Under the pieces are notes generated by a model. That model searched no databases. It saw only the letters and a program-made list of their open reading frames with translations, and was not told where the DNA came from. Below are positions 1-8,259 of a stretch of DNA of 52,640 bases, one piece after another (position 1 is the stretch's first letter; the number at the start of each line of letters is the position of its first letter). Location: NCBI GenBank assembly GCA_017442265.1, contig JAFSAC010000006.1, forward strand, positions 1-52,640, in the 5' to 3' direction. The DNA comes from Clostridia bacterium. GTDB taxonomy: Bacteria; Bacillota; Clostridia; Oscillospirales; Acutalibacteraceae. The position numbers were made by a program, and so were the translations under genes.

Positions 1-837
1 ATGGACGAGGTGGGCTTTATCGTCACCTACATCACCGACAACGGCTTCCTGAAATTCTCGGTGGTCGGCGGCATCGACAACCGTGTGATGCAGGGCAAAC
101 CTGTGGTGGTCGGCAAAAATAAAGTCTACGGCATCCTCGCTTCCAAACCGGTGCATCTCATCGACCGGGACAAACGGGACACCCCTCTGTCCTACCGGGA
201 CCTGTCCATCGACATCGGCTGCTCGACCAAAGAAGAGGCCGAGGCGCTGGTTTCTGTGGGCGACCGTGTCTACTTTGATTCTCCCTTCGTCCGCTTCGGC
301 GACGGCTTTATCAAATCCAAAGCGCTGGACGACCGTGCCGGCTGTGCTTTGATGGTCAAAATGATCCAGTCCGAGCTGGAGTACGACACCTGGTTCAGCT
401 TTACCACCCGTGAAGAAGTGGGCGGACAGGGCGCAGCCACCGCCGCTTACACCGTGAAGCCGGACATCGCTGTCGCCATCGAGACCACCACCGCGGCGGA
501 CATCGGCGGCGTTTCTGCCGAAAAGAGAGTCTGTCTGCTGGGCAATGGTCCCGCCATTTCCTTTATGGACAAAGGCACCATCTACGACAAAAAGCTCTAT
601 GAGCTTGCTATGAATACTGCCAAGGAAAACAACATCAAAGCCCAGCCCAAGATGGGCGTATTCGGCGGCAACAATGCCGGCGGTATGCACAAAGCGGCCG
701 GCGGCGCCCGTCCGGTGGGTGTTTCGATGCCCTGCCGCTACCTGCACACCCAGTCCTGCGTGCTCAAGGAAGAGGACATCACCGCTACCTACGAGCTGCT
801 GGTCAAGCTGAGCGAAGCATTCGCTGTCTGTGATTAA
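1..837 (+). CDS. M42 family metallo-aminopeptidase, 5' end outside window
   Basis: Cytosolic zinc/cobalt aminopeptidase of the glutamyl-aminopeptidase/FrvX (M42) family, which trims N-terminal residues from peptides. The window opens inside the gene: the first visible residues MDEVGF are the tail of the family motif HMDEVGF, so the first metal-binding His and roughly 65 residues are missing. Visible motifs are the LDDRAG metal-ligand segment, the catalytic TREEVGGQG pair of glutamates, the ETTTAADIGG ligand region and the C-terminal CRYLHT with the last metal-binding His. The next gene starts inside its last codons (8-nt overlap), implying co-translation. The family is clear; substrate preference is unknown. 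Confidence 0.9.
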   Translation: MDEVGFIVTYITDNGFLKFSVVGGIDNRVMQGKPVVVGKNKVYGILASKPVHLIDRDKRDTPLSYRDLSIDIGCSTKEEAEALVSVGDRVYFDSPFVRFGDGFIKSKALDDRAGCALMVKMIQSELEYDTWFSFTTREEVGGQGAATAAYTVKPDIAVAIETTTAADIGGVSAEKRVCLLGNGPAISFMDKGTIYDKKLYELAMNTAKENNIKAQPKMGVFGGNNAGGMHKAAGGARPVGVSMPCRYLHTQSCVLKEEDITATYELLVKLSEAFAVCD

Positions 838-1579
838 GGCTGTTTTGCCCGGTGACGGATTTTCCGCCGCCGGACTCGACCCCTACTCCGCCATGCTGCA
901 CACCGCCCACGCCATCTACGGCGAAGAGGCGCAGCCCCGCTTTTGGCGGGAAGAAGGATCCGGTGCCCTGTGCGCCCTTTCGGGGGACGGACTGATCCTC
1001 AGCGGAAGGTTTTCCTCGATGGAGGATCTTGTTTCCCTGTGGGTCATCACCGGCGCCGAAACGCTTCGGGGCAAAAAAGAAGATGTGGCGCCGCTGGCGC
1101 AGTATCTGCAAAAAGAGCCGCAGATCCGCCGGATTTTGTCGGCGGACCGCATCGGGCAGCTGTCGGATATCCCCGCCGCGGGAAAGATCGTCTTTCCCTC
1201 GCCGGCTAAGGTGTTCCCCCTTTTGCAGACCGTCTTTTCCTTGCCGGACCGCCGCTTTCCCGCCTGGTACTGCGAAAGCTCCCACAAGGTCCGCCACAAA
1301 CTGGGCTGCATCGCCGCCATCGAAGAAGCGGAAACCGTCGCTGCGACGGCGGGCATCTACCACCAAAATGAGCGGGCGGCGCTGATCAGCTCGGTGGCGA
1401 CCCACCCCGACTGCCGGGGAAAGGGCTATGCTGCGCAGCTGTGCCGCTTTCTGGCGGAAAAAGCCATCGCCCAGGGCAGATGCGCCTTCGTCATCTGCCG
1501 CGAGCCTGCCGCCATCCGGGTCTACAGGCGGGTGGGATTTGTGCCGTGGGGCGAAGAATGGGTCCTTGCGAAAAAGTAA
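830..1579 (+). CDS. GNAT family N-acetyltransferase
   Basis: A 249-residue protein whose C-terminal half (about residues 150-245) is a GNAT acetyl-CoA-dependent N-acetyltransferase domain. The acetyl-CoA loop is HPDCRGKGYA, followed by an alpha helix and the terminal VYRRVGF strand typical of the fold. The N-terminal half matches nothing I recognise and may be a second, degenerate GNAT-like domain. Start is GTG at 830, overlapping the stop of the peptidase gene, so the two are translationally coupled. A hairpin terminator follows at once. Substrate unknown. Confidence 0.8.
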   Translation: MIKAVLPGDGFSAAGLDPYSAMLHTAHAIYGEEAQPRFWREEGSGALCALSGDGLILSGRFSSMEDLVSLWVITGAETLRGKKEDVAPLAQYLQKEPQIRRILSADRIGQLSDIPAAGKIVFPSPAKVFPLLQTVFSLPDRRFPAWYCESSHKVRHKLGCIAAIEEAETVAATAGIYHQNERAALISSVATHPDCRGKGYAAQLCRFLAEKAIAQGRCAFVICREPAAIRVYRRVGFVPWGEEWVLAKK

Positions 1580-1595
1580 ATGATGTGCTATGCTG

Positions 1596-1630
1596 AAAAC
1601 CGGTCACCGAAAGGACCGGTTTTCGGTTTT
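1596..1630 (+). terminator. Intrinsic terminator after the peptidase/GNAT pair
   Basis: Perfect 10-bp stem (1596-1605 with 1614-1623), 8-nt loop, then a T-rich stretch. It separates the GNAT gene from the lyase gene. Confidence 0.75.
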
Positions 1631-1654
1631 ATTATCTAGGACGGAGGAATTCCA

Positions 1655-2932
1655 ATGGAACAGAAGTTTTTCAACATCGATCCCCGTGTCGAAGCCCTTG
1701 CCAAAGATGCGGAAAAAGTGTGCGCCGAAGCATTTGCCCGCACCGAGGAAATCGCAGAATACAACAGCCGCAAAGTTCTGGCGGCGTTCATCCATAACGG
1801 AGTCAGCGAGAGCCATTTCGCCGGCTCCACCGGCTACGGCTACGACGACCGCGGACGTGACACCATCGAGGCGGTCATGGCCGAGATCTGCGGCGCCGAG
1901 GATTCCCTCATGCGCCACAACTTCGTATCCGGCACCCACACCCTGACCACCGCGCTCTTTGGCGTGCTGCGTCCCGGCGATGTGATGCTGTCCATCACCG
2001 GTATGCCCTACGACACCATCCAGCCGGTCATCGGCATCAACGGCGACCCCGGCTGCGGCTCTTTAAAGGACTGGGGCGTTGAGTACCGTCAGGTGGACCT
2101 TCTGCCCGACGGCACCCCCGATTTCGATGCCATCGCCGAGGCGGTCAAGGATCCCCGCATCAAAGTGGCGTATGTGCAGCGCTCGAGAGGATACAGCCTG
2201 CGTCCCTCCATCAATATGGAAGTGATGGAGAAACTCGTCAAAACCGTAAAAGAGAATAATCCCAAGGCCATCTTCATGGTGGACAACTGCTACGGCATCT
2301 TCACCGAAAAGGTAGAGCCTACCCAGCTGGGTGCCGATATGGTCATCGGCTCGCTCATCAAAAACGCAGGCGGCGGCATCGCCCGTACCGGCGGTTACAT
2401 CGCCGGGCGCCGCGATCTGATCGAGCTGTGCTCCTACCGTCTGACCACCCCCGCCCAGGGAAAAGAGGTCGGCTGCACCCTGGACGAGCTGAAAAATATG
2501 TTCCTGGGACTGTTTTTAGCGCCCAATACCGTCTGCTCGGCTGTGAAAACCGCCATCTTTGCGGCGGCGCTCTTCGGCGGACTGGGCTTTGCGGTCAATC
2601 CGCCCCACACCGAACTGCGCACCGATATCATCCAGTCCATCGAGCTGGGCTCCCCCGAGGGCATGATCGCCTTCTGCAAAGGCGTACAGGCCGGCGCACC
2701 GGTGGATTCTTTCGTTACCCCCATGCCTTCTGATATGCCCGGCTACGATGATCCGGTCATCATGGCAGCCGGTGCGTTCCATCTGGGCGCATCCATCGAG
2801 CTGTCGGCAGACGGTCCCATCCGTGAGCCCTACGCGGTTTGGATGCAGGGCGGTCTGACCTACTACACCGGCAAGATGGGCATGATGCTGGCGGCACAGA
2901 CCATGCTGGACGACGGCGTCCTCAAGCTGTAA
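1655..2932 (+). CDS. PLP-dependent lyase, methionine gamma-lyase / aluminium-resistance family
   Basis: A 425-residue fold-type I PLP enzyme of the family often labelled aluminium resistance protein or methionine gamma-lyase family (COG4100), distantly related to cystathionine beta/gamma-lyases. The N-terminal substrate loop (GSTGYGYDDRGRD), the tetramer-type HNFVSGTHT segment, an Asp in FMVDNCYG and the probable PLP Lys236 in GSLIKNAGGG are present. Length is normal for the family. GGAGG at 1642-1646 supports the ATG. The true substrate has not been settled for this family, so the sulfur amino acid role is inference. The gene stands alone between a terminator and tRNA-Leu. Confidence 0.85.
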   Translation: MEQKFFNIDPRVEALAKDAEKVCAEAFARTEEIAEYNSRKVLAAFIHNGVSESHFAGSTGYGYDDRGRDTIEAVMAEICGAEDSLMRHNFVSGTHTLTTALFGVLRPGDVMLSITGMPYDTIQPVIGINGDPGCGSLKDWGVEYRQVDLLPDGTPDFDAIAEAVKDPRIKVAYVQRSRGYSLRPSINMEVMEKLVKTVKENNPKAIFMVDNCYGIFTEKVEPTQLGADMVIGSLIKNAGGGIARTGGYIAGRRDLIELCSYRLTTPAQGKEVGCTLDELKNMFLGLFLAPNTVCSAVKTAIFAAALFGGLGFAVNPPHTELRTDIIQSIELGSPEGMIAFCKGVQAGAPVDSFVTPMPSDMPGYDDPVIMAAGAFHLGASIELSADGPIREPYAVWMQGGLTYYTGKMGMMLAAQTMLDDGVLKL

Positions 2933-3003
2933 GCCGGTTGCAAACCGATGGGGTTTGTGCTATCGTAAAAAGAAAAAGAGGCGTTTTCGGGCGCCTCTCA
3001 TCT

Positions 3004-3085
3004 GCGGAAGTGGCGGAATGGCAGACGCGCCGGTCTTAGGAGCCGGTACTTCGGTGTGTGGGTTCAAGTCCCATCTTCCGCACCA
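3004..3085 (+). tRNA. tRNA-Leu (anticodon UAG), CCA encoded
   Basis: Cloverleaf read directly: 7-bp acceptor stem (GCGGAAG with CTTCCGC), D arm with GGCGGAATGGCAGAC, anticodon arm CCGGT-CTTAGGA-GCCGG giving UAG, short variable arm, T arm GTGGG-TTCAAGT-CCCAT, discriminator A, encoded CCA. A long hairpin terminator follows directly. Confidence 0.93.
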
Positions 3086-3091
3086 GAAAAG

Positions 3092-3130
3092 AAACCTCTT
3101 TTGTCTACCAAGACAAGAGAGGTTTTTGTT
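3092..3130 (+). terminator. Terminator of tRNA-Leu
   Basis: A 15-bp stem (3092-3106 with 3111-3125, one G-T wobble) with a tight loop, followed by a T run, 6 nt after the tRNA CCA end. Confidence 0.8.
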
Positions 3131-3291
3131 TTCTGGTGAGAAATGCATGGTTTGTGAGATAATGAATTCTATAAATAAGAATTTGCTGGTCAAATTTCAC
3201 TCTACCAGTGGTTTACATCTCCTCACTAAACCAATGGTGGGTGTGTTTTCTCCTCTTATTTAGCCATACTGAATGCGAAAGGAGGTAGTCT

Positions 3292-3900
3292 ATGAACCAA
3301 ATAAAAATCGGTAGATTTATAGCCGAGTGCAGAAAGAAATTAAACTTAACACAAATGCAATTGGCAGAAAAACTGGATATCACCGACAAAGCAGTATCCA
3401 AGTGGGAACGCGGTGTGGCAATGCCCGATACTTCGATAATGCTTGAACTGTGTGATATTCTTTGCATCAGTGTAAATGAATTATTAATTGGGGAGAAAAT
3501 CAATATGGAAAATAATAATCAGAAAAACGAACAGCTTTTGATGGATATGGCAAGGGAATTAGAGAAGAAAAACAAAACAATTTGGTCTTGCATGTGGGCA
3601 ATTATGATCGTAAGTATGGCGGCGTTACTTGCAGGTATATTTATTGCTGCATTTTTGATTCCCGAAGGAGTGTGGCAGCTTGTCGCAATTCTTAGTGCTT
3701 GTATTGTGTTTTTGATACCGTGCTTCTATGCAGTAAAACTTGAGGTAAGCGTAGGTGTTTATAAATGCCAGAATTGCGGTCACGAAATTGTTCCTACCTA
3801 TAAAGAAGCGATGATGGCAATGCACAGAGGCTTTACCCGTCACTTAATGTGTCCTAAATGTAACAAACGCACTTGGTGCAAAAAAGTAGTGAAGAAGTGA
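3292..3900 (+). CDS. XRE-type HTH regulator with two membrane segments and a zinc ribbon
   Basis: A 202-residue protein with three parts: an XRE helix-turn-helix (about 5-60, LTQMQLAEKLDITDKAVSKWERG), two hydrophobic helices (about 97-123 and 127-149), and a C-terminal zinc ribbon with C159/C162 and C187/C190. It is therefore a membrane-anchored DNA-binding protein with a metal-structured tail. The family occurs widely in Firmicutes, but I know of no assigned role. AGGAGG at 3280-3285 supports the ATG. It is clearly more AT-rich than its neighbours and sits next to a tRNA gene, which suggests acquisition by transfer. No partner genes are adjacent. Confidence 0.75.
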   Translation: MNQIKIGRFIAECRKKLNLTQMQLAEKLDITDKAVSKWERGVAMPDTSIMLELCDILCISVNELLIGEKINMENNNQKNEQLLMDMARELEKKNKTIWSCMWAIMIVSMAALLAGIFIAAFLIPEGVWQLVAILSACIVFLIPCFYAVKLEVSVGVYKCQNCGHEIVPTYKEAMMAMHRGFTRHLMCPKCNKRTWCKKVVKK

Positions 3901-3925
3901 ATTTCAAGATATCGAACAAAGCAGA

Positions 3926-3978
3926 CACACTACTTTTTGTCGTTCTTACCCCTACTTACACTACTTTTAGTCGCTCTT
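3926..3978. repeat. Imperfect tandem repeat, 31-bp period
   Basis: Two near-identical segments starting around 3926 and 3957 share ACACTACTTTT(T/A)GTCG(T/C)TCTT. The first is also complementary to the end of the preceding gene (3879-3891), so it can form a hairpin that overlaps the stop codon. Function unknown; it could help end transcription of the XRE gene. Confidence 0.45.
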
Positions 3979-3988
3979 TGGCAATAAA

Positions 3989-4014
3989 AAAGCACCCCGT
4001 TTGGGGTGCTTTTC
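3989..4014. terminator. Bidirectional terminator
   Basis: An 8-bp GC-rich stem (3991-3998 with 4003-4010), 4-nt loop, A tract on one side and T tract on the other. It lies at the 3' end of the hydF operon (minus strand) and after the XRE gene. Confidence 0.8.
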
Positions 4015-5220
4015 TTATTCCTCTAACAGCTTCAGCATCTCCGGGAACGGTTGTAAGCTCCGCTTTAAAATGCCGGTCATCTGTGCGATCGCGACCCCGT
4101 AGTTGACCATGGGGATCTGGGCATCCTCGGCCGCGTGGATGCGGCGCTCCATTTCCTTGCCGTTCAGCATACAGCCGCCGCAATGCACGATCAGTTTGTA
4201 TTCCGACAGATCCTCCGGGAACTCGCCGCCGGAGGTAAACCGATAATCCGGTTTCACCCCGGAAAACTGCTCGATCCAGCCGGGAAGCTTCACCGTGCCG
4301 ATATCGTTGCATTGCCGGTGGTGGGTACAGCCCTCCGAGATCAGCACCCGGTCGCCGTCCTTTAAACTTTTCAGCATTTTTGCACCCTTCACCAGCGTTT
4401 TGAGATCTCCCTTGTACCGGGCAAACAGGATCGAAAAGGAGGTGAGCGGAATCGTGTCCGGAGTATCCTCTGCCACCTTTTTAAACGCCTGCGAATCGGT
4501 AATGACCAGTTTCGGCGGGGTTTTGAGAGCGGCGATGGTGTCTTTCAGCTCGGTATCCTGACAGGTGATAAAGATGCCGTGTGCATCCAAAATATCCCGC
4601 ATCGTTTGCTGTTGCGGGAGAATCAGCCGCCCCTTGGGAGCTGCTTCGTCAATGGGGGTAACCAGCACCACCACGTCACCGGGGGCAAGCAGGTCCGACA
4701 CGATTTTCCGGTTGTGTGCGGTGGGCTTTGCGAGTTTTGCGATCGCTTCCTTCAGCTTATGAATATCCTCTCCTGTTTTTCCGCTGACGTACAGGGCATT
4801 GACCGGGAGCGGCGGGCGAGCGGATAATTCATCCGCTTTGTTGTAGGCGATCAGATAGGGAATCCCCTGTTTTTCAAACAAGGTGACAAGGGCGTTGTCC
4901 TCAAAGGATAAGCCGACGGTGGCATCCACCACTAAAACAGCTATATCGGCATAAGACAGCACCTGACGTGCCTTTTGCACCCGTAGTTCGCCGAGGGTAC
5001 CGTCGTCGTCCAGCCCCGGGGTGTCGATGATCACCACCGGGCCGAGCGGCAACAGTTCCATTGCCTTTTTAACAGGATCGGTGGTGGTGCCTTTCACATC
5101 CGACACCACCGATAATTGTTGCCCGGCGACTGCGTTCACAAGGGTGGATTTTCCGGTGTTTCGCATACCGAAAAAGCCGATATGCAGGCGCTCGGCGGAT
5201 ACGGTATCATTCAGTCCCAT
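4015..5220 (-). CDS. hydF: [FeFe]-hydrogenase maturation GTPase HydF
   Basis: Scaffold GTPase on which the 2Fe subcluster of the H-cluster is assembled before transfer to HydA. An Era-like GTPase domain is at the N-terminus: P-loop GMRNTGKST (18-26), G3 DTPGLDD, G4 NKAD. A dimerisation domain follows, then the C-terminal [4Fe-4S]-binding domain with CTHHRQCND and HCGGCMLN, matching the family C-x-H...HCxxC ligands. ATG at 5220 is preferred over GTG at 5226 because AAGGAG (5229-5234) is 8 nt from the ATG and only 2 nt from the GTG. Last gene of the maturation operon, 12 nt after hydG. Confidence 0.95.
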   Translation of the reverse strand: MGLNDTVSAERLHIGFFGMRNTGKSTLVNAVAGQQLSVVSDVKGTTTDPVKKAMELLPLGPVVIIDTPGLDDDGTLGELRVQKARQVLSYADIAVLVVDATVGLSFEDNALVTLFEKQGIPYLIAYNKADELSARPPLPVNALYVSGKTGEDIHKLKEAIAKLAKPTAHNRKIVSDLLAPGDVVVLVTPIDEAAPKGRLILPQQQTMRDILDAHGIFITCQDTELKDTIAALKTPPKLVITDSQAFKKVAEDTPDTIPLTSFSILFARYKGDLKTLVKGAKMLKSLKDGDRVLISEGCTHHRQCNDIGTVKLPGWIEQFSGVKPDYRFTSGGEFPEDLSEYKLIVHCGGCMLNGKEMERRIHAAEDAQIPMVNYGVAIAQMTGILKRSLQPFPEMLKLLEE

Positions 5221-5232
5221 GGTCACTACTCC

Positions 5233-6681
5233 TTAGAACCGGAAATCGCGGCGGTCGGATCCGCGGATCCAGTCGATATTTTGCTCGGCGATCTGGCGCA
5301 CCTTTTCTTTCGGGATACGGTTCAGTTCCTCGGCAATCACCTCATACCCCCGCTCTTTGGTTTCGGGGGAAGCGTAATCCTCCAAATATTCCGACAAGGT
5401 CATCAGCGCGTTGGGATGACAGCAATTTAAGATCTGCCCGGTCTTGCACAAACTCATAAACCGGTCGCCGGTCCGTCCCTCCCGGTAGCAAGCGGTGCAG
5501 AAGGAGGGAATGTGGCCGTTGTCCATTAACCACCGCACCACCTCGTCAAGGGTACGCTGATCGGACACGTCAAACTGTTCGGTATCGTGCGGGCGTTCCT
5601 CCTGGGTATAGCCGCCCACCGAGGTGCGGGACGCGCCGCTCACCTGGGACACCCCCAGCCGTAAGAGCTTCGAGCGCACCTCTTCGCTTTCGCGGGTAGA
5701 GATGATGATGCCGGTGTACGGGACCGCCAGCCGGATGCAGGCGGTGATTTTGGCAAAGGTCTCGTCGTCAATGCTGTTGCCGAAATCATCCGGGTTGATA
5801 TCGTCCGCCCGCTTGACACGGGGAACGCTGATGGTATGGGGGCCAACCCCGTGTACCGCTTCTAAGTGTTCGGCGTGCATCATCAGTCCGGCAAACTCGT
5901 ACTTGTACCGATCCAGCCCGAACAATACGCCGAGTCCCACGTCGTCAATGCCGCCTTCCATAGCCCGGTCCATTGCCTCGGTGTGGTAATCATAATCGTG
6001 CTTGGGTCCGGTGGGATGCAGGGCGAGATAGTTTTCCTTGTGATAGGTTTCCTGGAACAGGATATAGGTACCGATACCGGCTTCTTTCAACTTGCGGTAG
6101 TTCTCGACGGTGGTCGCCGCAATGTTGACGTTCACCCGCCGGATCGCACCGTTTTTGTGATGAATGCTGTAAATGGTCTTGATGCATTCGAGGATGTATT
6201 CGATCGGATTGTTGACCGGGTCTTCCCCTGCTTCGATTGCGAGCCGCTTGTGTCCCATATCCTGCAGGGCGATCACCTCTGCCTTGACCTCTTCCGGGGT
6301 CAGCTTTTTCCGCGGAATGGTCTTGTTTTTCAGGTGGTAGGGGCAGTAAACGCACCCGTTCACACAGTAGTTGGAGAGGTATAAAGGCGCAAAAATGACG
6401 ATGCGGTTGCCGTAAAAGGCGAGCTTGATCTCCTCGGCGATCTCGTAGATCTTTTCCACCTTTTCGGGGATATCGCACGCCAGTAAAACGGATGCCTCCC
6501 GGTGGGTCAGTCCCGAGCAGACACACCCGGTTTCGGTCTTTTTCGGGCGCGCCTTTTCGAGCAGAGCATCAATCAGTTCTACGTTATGCTTGTTCGCCTC
6601 GGCATATTGAAGCGTTTCCAAGATTTCATCGTGGTTGATAAATTCCTCCGCTTTGAGGGATTTCGGGTTGTAGATAGCCAT
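5233..6681 (-). CDS. hydG: [FeFe]-hydrogenase H-cluster radical SAM maturase HydG (tyrosine lyase)
   Basis: Radical SAM enzyme that cleaves tyrosine to make the CO and CN ligands of the H-cluster. The SAM cluster motif is C106-x3-C110-x2-C113 (CVNGCVYC). The C-terminal auxiliary cluster region is present as CTACYREGRTGDRF followed by a downstream cysteine in the NCCHPNA region. At 482 residues it has the usual length. It lies 4 nt after hydE and 12 nt before hydF in one operon. The hydrogenase structural gene is not in this window. Confidence 0.96.
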   Translation of the reverse strand: MAIYNPKSLKAEEFINHDEILETLQYAEANKHNVELIDALLEKARPKKTETGCVCSGLTHREASVLLACDIPEKVEKIYEIAEEIKLAFYGNRIVIFAPLYLSNYCVNGCVYCPYHLKNKTIPRKKLTPEEVKAEVIALQDMGHKRLAIEAGEDPVNNPIEYILECIKTIYSIHHKNGAIRRVNVNIAATTVENYRKLKEAGIGTYILFQETYHKENYLALHPTGPKHDYDYHTEAMDRAMEGGIDDVGLGVLFGLDRYKYEFAGLMMHAEHLEAVHGVGPHTISVPRVKRADDINPDDFGNSIDDETFAKITACIRLAVPYTGIIISTRESEEVRSKLLRLGVSQVSGASRTSVGGYTQEERPHDTEQFDVSDQRTLDEVVRWLMDNGHIPSFCTACYREGRTGDRFMSLCKTGQILNCCHPNALMTLSEYLEDYASPETKERGYEVIAEELNRIPKEKVRQIAEQNIDWIRGSDRRDFRF

Positions 6682-6685
6682 AGGG

Positions 6686-7744
6686 TCAGTTCCTCTCTTT
6701 CTTGATATCGCCGCGGTCGGTCACGATCTCATATCCGATCGATCGTATCCGGCTTGCGAGTCGGTCGCGGGCTTCTGCCGCTTCCTCCCCGGTACAGATT
6801 TTGTTGTTATACAGCTCATACTTTTCCCTCACCGTGACCGGCGAGAGATTCGGCATCACCACGTTTGCTCCGGCCTTAATACCCATTTCCCGACCGCTCG
6901 GATGAATGGTGCCAAGAGCGGTGGTGGAGGGGAGCAGTACCGGCGGGTGAATCAGCCGGACAATAGATAATAAGTAACAGGTCAATTCCAACGTCCCGGC
7001 GGCTTCTCCGGCAAAGGGGGTGTCCTTGTGCGGGATAAAAGGGCCGATCCCGCACATATCCGGCTGAAATTCTTCAATAAATTTCAGATCCTCCGCGATC
7101 GTTTCGGCGGTCTGGTAGGGGGATCCCACCATAAAGCCGCATCCCACCTGATACCCGATCTCTTTGAGATCGCGCAGTGCTTTCATCCGTGTCGCCAAGG
7201 ACATGGTGGACGGATGAAGCTTTCGGTAGTGGGTCTCGTTGGCGGTTTCGTGCCGTAAAAGATACCGATCCGCCCCGGCATCAAATAACCGCTGATAGCT
7301 CTCCCGGCTCCGCTCCCCCAGCGAAAGGGTGATAGCACAGTCGGGGTATTTCTCCTTGATGTTCCCGATCAGGGAGCAGAGCACCTTATCGGTGAAAAAC
7401 GGATCTTCGCCCCCTTGGAGCACAAAGGTGCGAAACCCGAGAGAATACCCCTCGTCGGCGCAAGCAAGAATTTCCTCCGGGGTCAGCCGATACCGGTCGG
7501 CGTGAGGATTGCTGCAGCGGATACCGCAGTACAGACAATCGTTTTTACAGATATTGCTGATCTCGATCAGCCCGCGTACAAACACCGTGTTGCCGTAAAT
7601 CTCCTGCCGCACCTTGACCGCCCGTTTGGCAAGCTCTGCGGCAGCTTTCGGGGTGCGGTTTTGGATCAGTTCGGTGTACTCCGAAAGGGTTAAGCGGTGG
7701 GTGGTGGTCAGCTTTTGGATCAAAGCGGCGACTCTGTCAGTCAT
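6686..7744 (-). CDS. hydE: [FeFe]-hydrogenase H-cluster radical SAM maturase HydE
   Basis: Radical SAM enzyme acting in synthesis of the azadithiolate bridge of the H-cluster. The SAM cluster motif is C66-x3-C70-x2-C73 (CKNDCLYC), followed by GIRCSN. A BATS-type C-terminal half is seen, with PNLSPVTVREKYELY near the end. The start overlaps the end of the upstream TM1266-like gene by 8 nt, and hydG follows after 4 nt. 352 residues, normal for the family. Confidence 0.95.
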   Translation of the reverse strand: MTDRVAALIQKLTTTHRLTLSEYTELIQNRTPKAAAELAKRAVKVRQEIYGNTVFVRGLIEISNICKNDCLYCGIRCSNPHADRYRLTPEEILACADEGYSLGFRTFVLQGGEDPFFTDKVLCSLIGNIKEKYPDCAITLSLGERSRESYQRLFDAGADRYLLRHETANETHYRKLHPSTMSLATRMKALRDLKEIGYQVGCGFMVGSPYQTAETIAEDLKFIEEFQPDMCGIGPFIPHKDTPFAGEAAGTLELTCYLLSIVRLIHPPVLLPSTTALGTIHPSGREMGIKAGANVVMPNLSPVTVREKYELYNNKICTGEEAAEARDRLASRIRSIGYEIVTDRGDIKKERN

Positions 7745-7994
7745 TCGCCTTCACCGCCGACAGCGCCGTTTTGACACTGATGCCGTCAAGGGAACCCACC
7801 TTACCCGCCAGCGCCGAGATGACGTCCTGCGGGGCATCCAGCGCTAAACTGATGATGTTGATGTCCCGGGCGGGATAGGGAAGTCCCATGCGACCGATGA
7901 TGTAATCGCCGTATTCGTGTAAGAGGGAATTGAGCCGATCCACCGTGTCTTTTTTCTCCACGATAATGCCCATGACCGCTACTCTGTTTTCCAT
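7737..7994 (-). CDS. TM1266-family iron-only hydrogenase system putative regulator
   Basis: An 85-residue ACT/NikR-C-like protein of the family found beside HydE/F/G in many anaerobes (TM1266 type; MENRVAVMGIIVEKKDTVDRLN and the GRMGLPYPARDINIISLALDA core). A small ligand-binding or regulatory role is assumed in the literature but not proven. The ATG at 7994 has a good GGAGGT 6 nt upstream; a longer reading frame to 8075 would start inside the leader hairpin and is not credible. First gene of the hydE-hydG-hydF operon. Confidence 0.85.
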   Translation of the reverse strand: MENRVAVMGIIVEKKDTVDRLNSLLHEYGDYIIGRMGLPYPARDINIISLALDAPQDVISALAGKVGSLDGISVKTALSAVKAND

Positions 7995-8109
7995 AATGAC
8001 ACCTCCGAAAATAAAAAGCCGTACCTGACAAAAGGTACGGCTTTCAACCCCACAGTTTTGTTTTGTTGACCGCACCTTTCACGCAGAAAAACTCTTAGTG
8101 TCAGGCTGT
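7995..8109 (-). ncRNA. Candidate attenuator leader RNA of the hydrogenase maturation operon
   Basis: About 115 nt of untranslated leader lie between the promoter and the first codon. A terminator-like hairpin (11-bp stem, 8015-8025 with 8034-8044 on minus, then a U-rich tract at 8007-8014) sits just before the Shine-Dalgarno. The 7-nt segment TGTCAGG in its loop and 3' arm (8024-8030) is fully complementary to CCTGACA near the leader's 5' end (8099-8105), so an alternative antiterminator pairing is possible. I do not recognise a known riboswitch class. The role is inference from base pairing. Confidence 0.5.
8007..8044 (-). terminator. Terminator hairpin inside the hyd operon leader
   Basis: An 11-bp perfect stem with an 8-nt loop, followed on the minus strand by TTTTTATTTT, immediately upstream of the GGAGGT that serves the first gene. 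No minus-strand gene lies upstream of it to be terminated, so it probably acts on the operon's own leader. Confidence 0.6.
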
Positions 8110-8115
8110 ACTTTC

Positions 8116-8144
8116 AGTATACTATATTCCTGACGAAAATGCAA
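8116..8144 (-). promoter_or_regulatory. Sigma-A-type promoter of the hyd maturation operon
   Basis: On the minus strand: -35 TTGCAT (8139-8144), 17-bp spacer, -10 TATACT (8116-8121). Transcription would start near 8109. Confidence 0.7.
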
Positions 8145-8259
8145 TAGAATATCGCAAGAACAGGGGTTTTTCTTGATTTTTTACCTTCGGTATGATAGGA
8201 TAAAACCGTAAAAACCAACCTTTTTTTAAAAACTCACGATCGAGGGGAGATCAACCGCT

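Noticed and set aside
2939..2998. Two short hairpins between the PLP lyase and tRNA-Leu
   Set aside because: Stems of 6-7 bp without a following T run on the plus strand; too weak to call a terminator.
2955..3263. Open frame of 102 codons over the tRNA-Leu region
   Set aside because: It runs through the tRNA and its terminator; no start site signal.
3004..3988. tRNA-Leu considered as attachment site of an island
   Set aside because: No second copy of the tRNA 3' end was found downstream within the window segment, and no integrase is present.
7995..8109. Leader compared by eye with TPP, SAM, THF, FMN, cobalamin, guanidine, preQ1 and T-box elements
   Set aside because: None of the conserved cores could be found (for example no T-box AGGGTGGNACCGCG and no THI box), so no riboswitch class is claimed.
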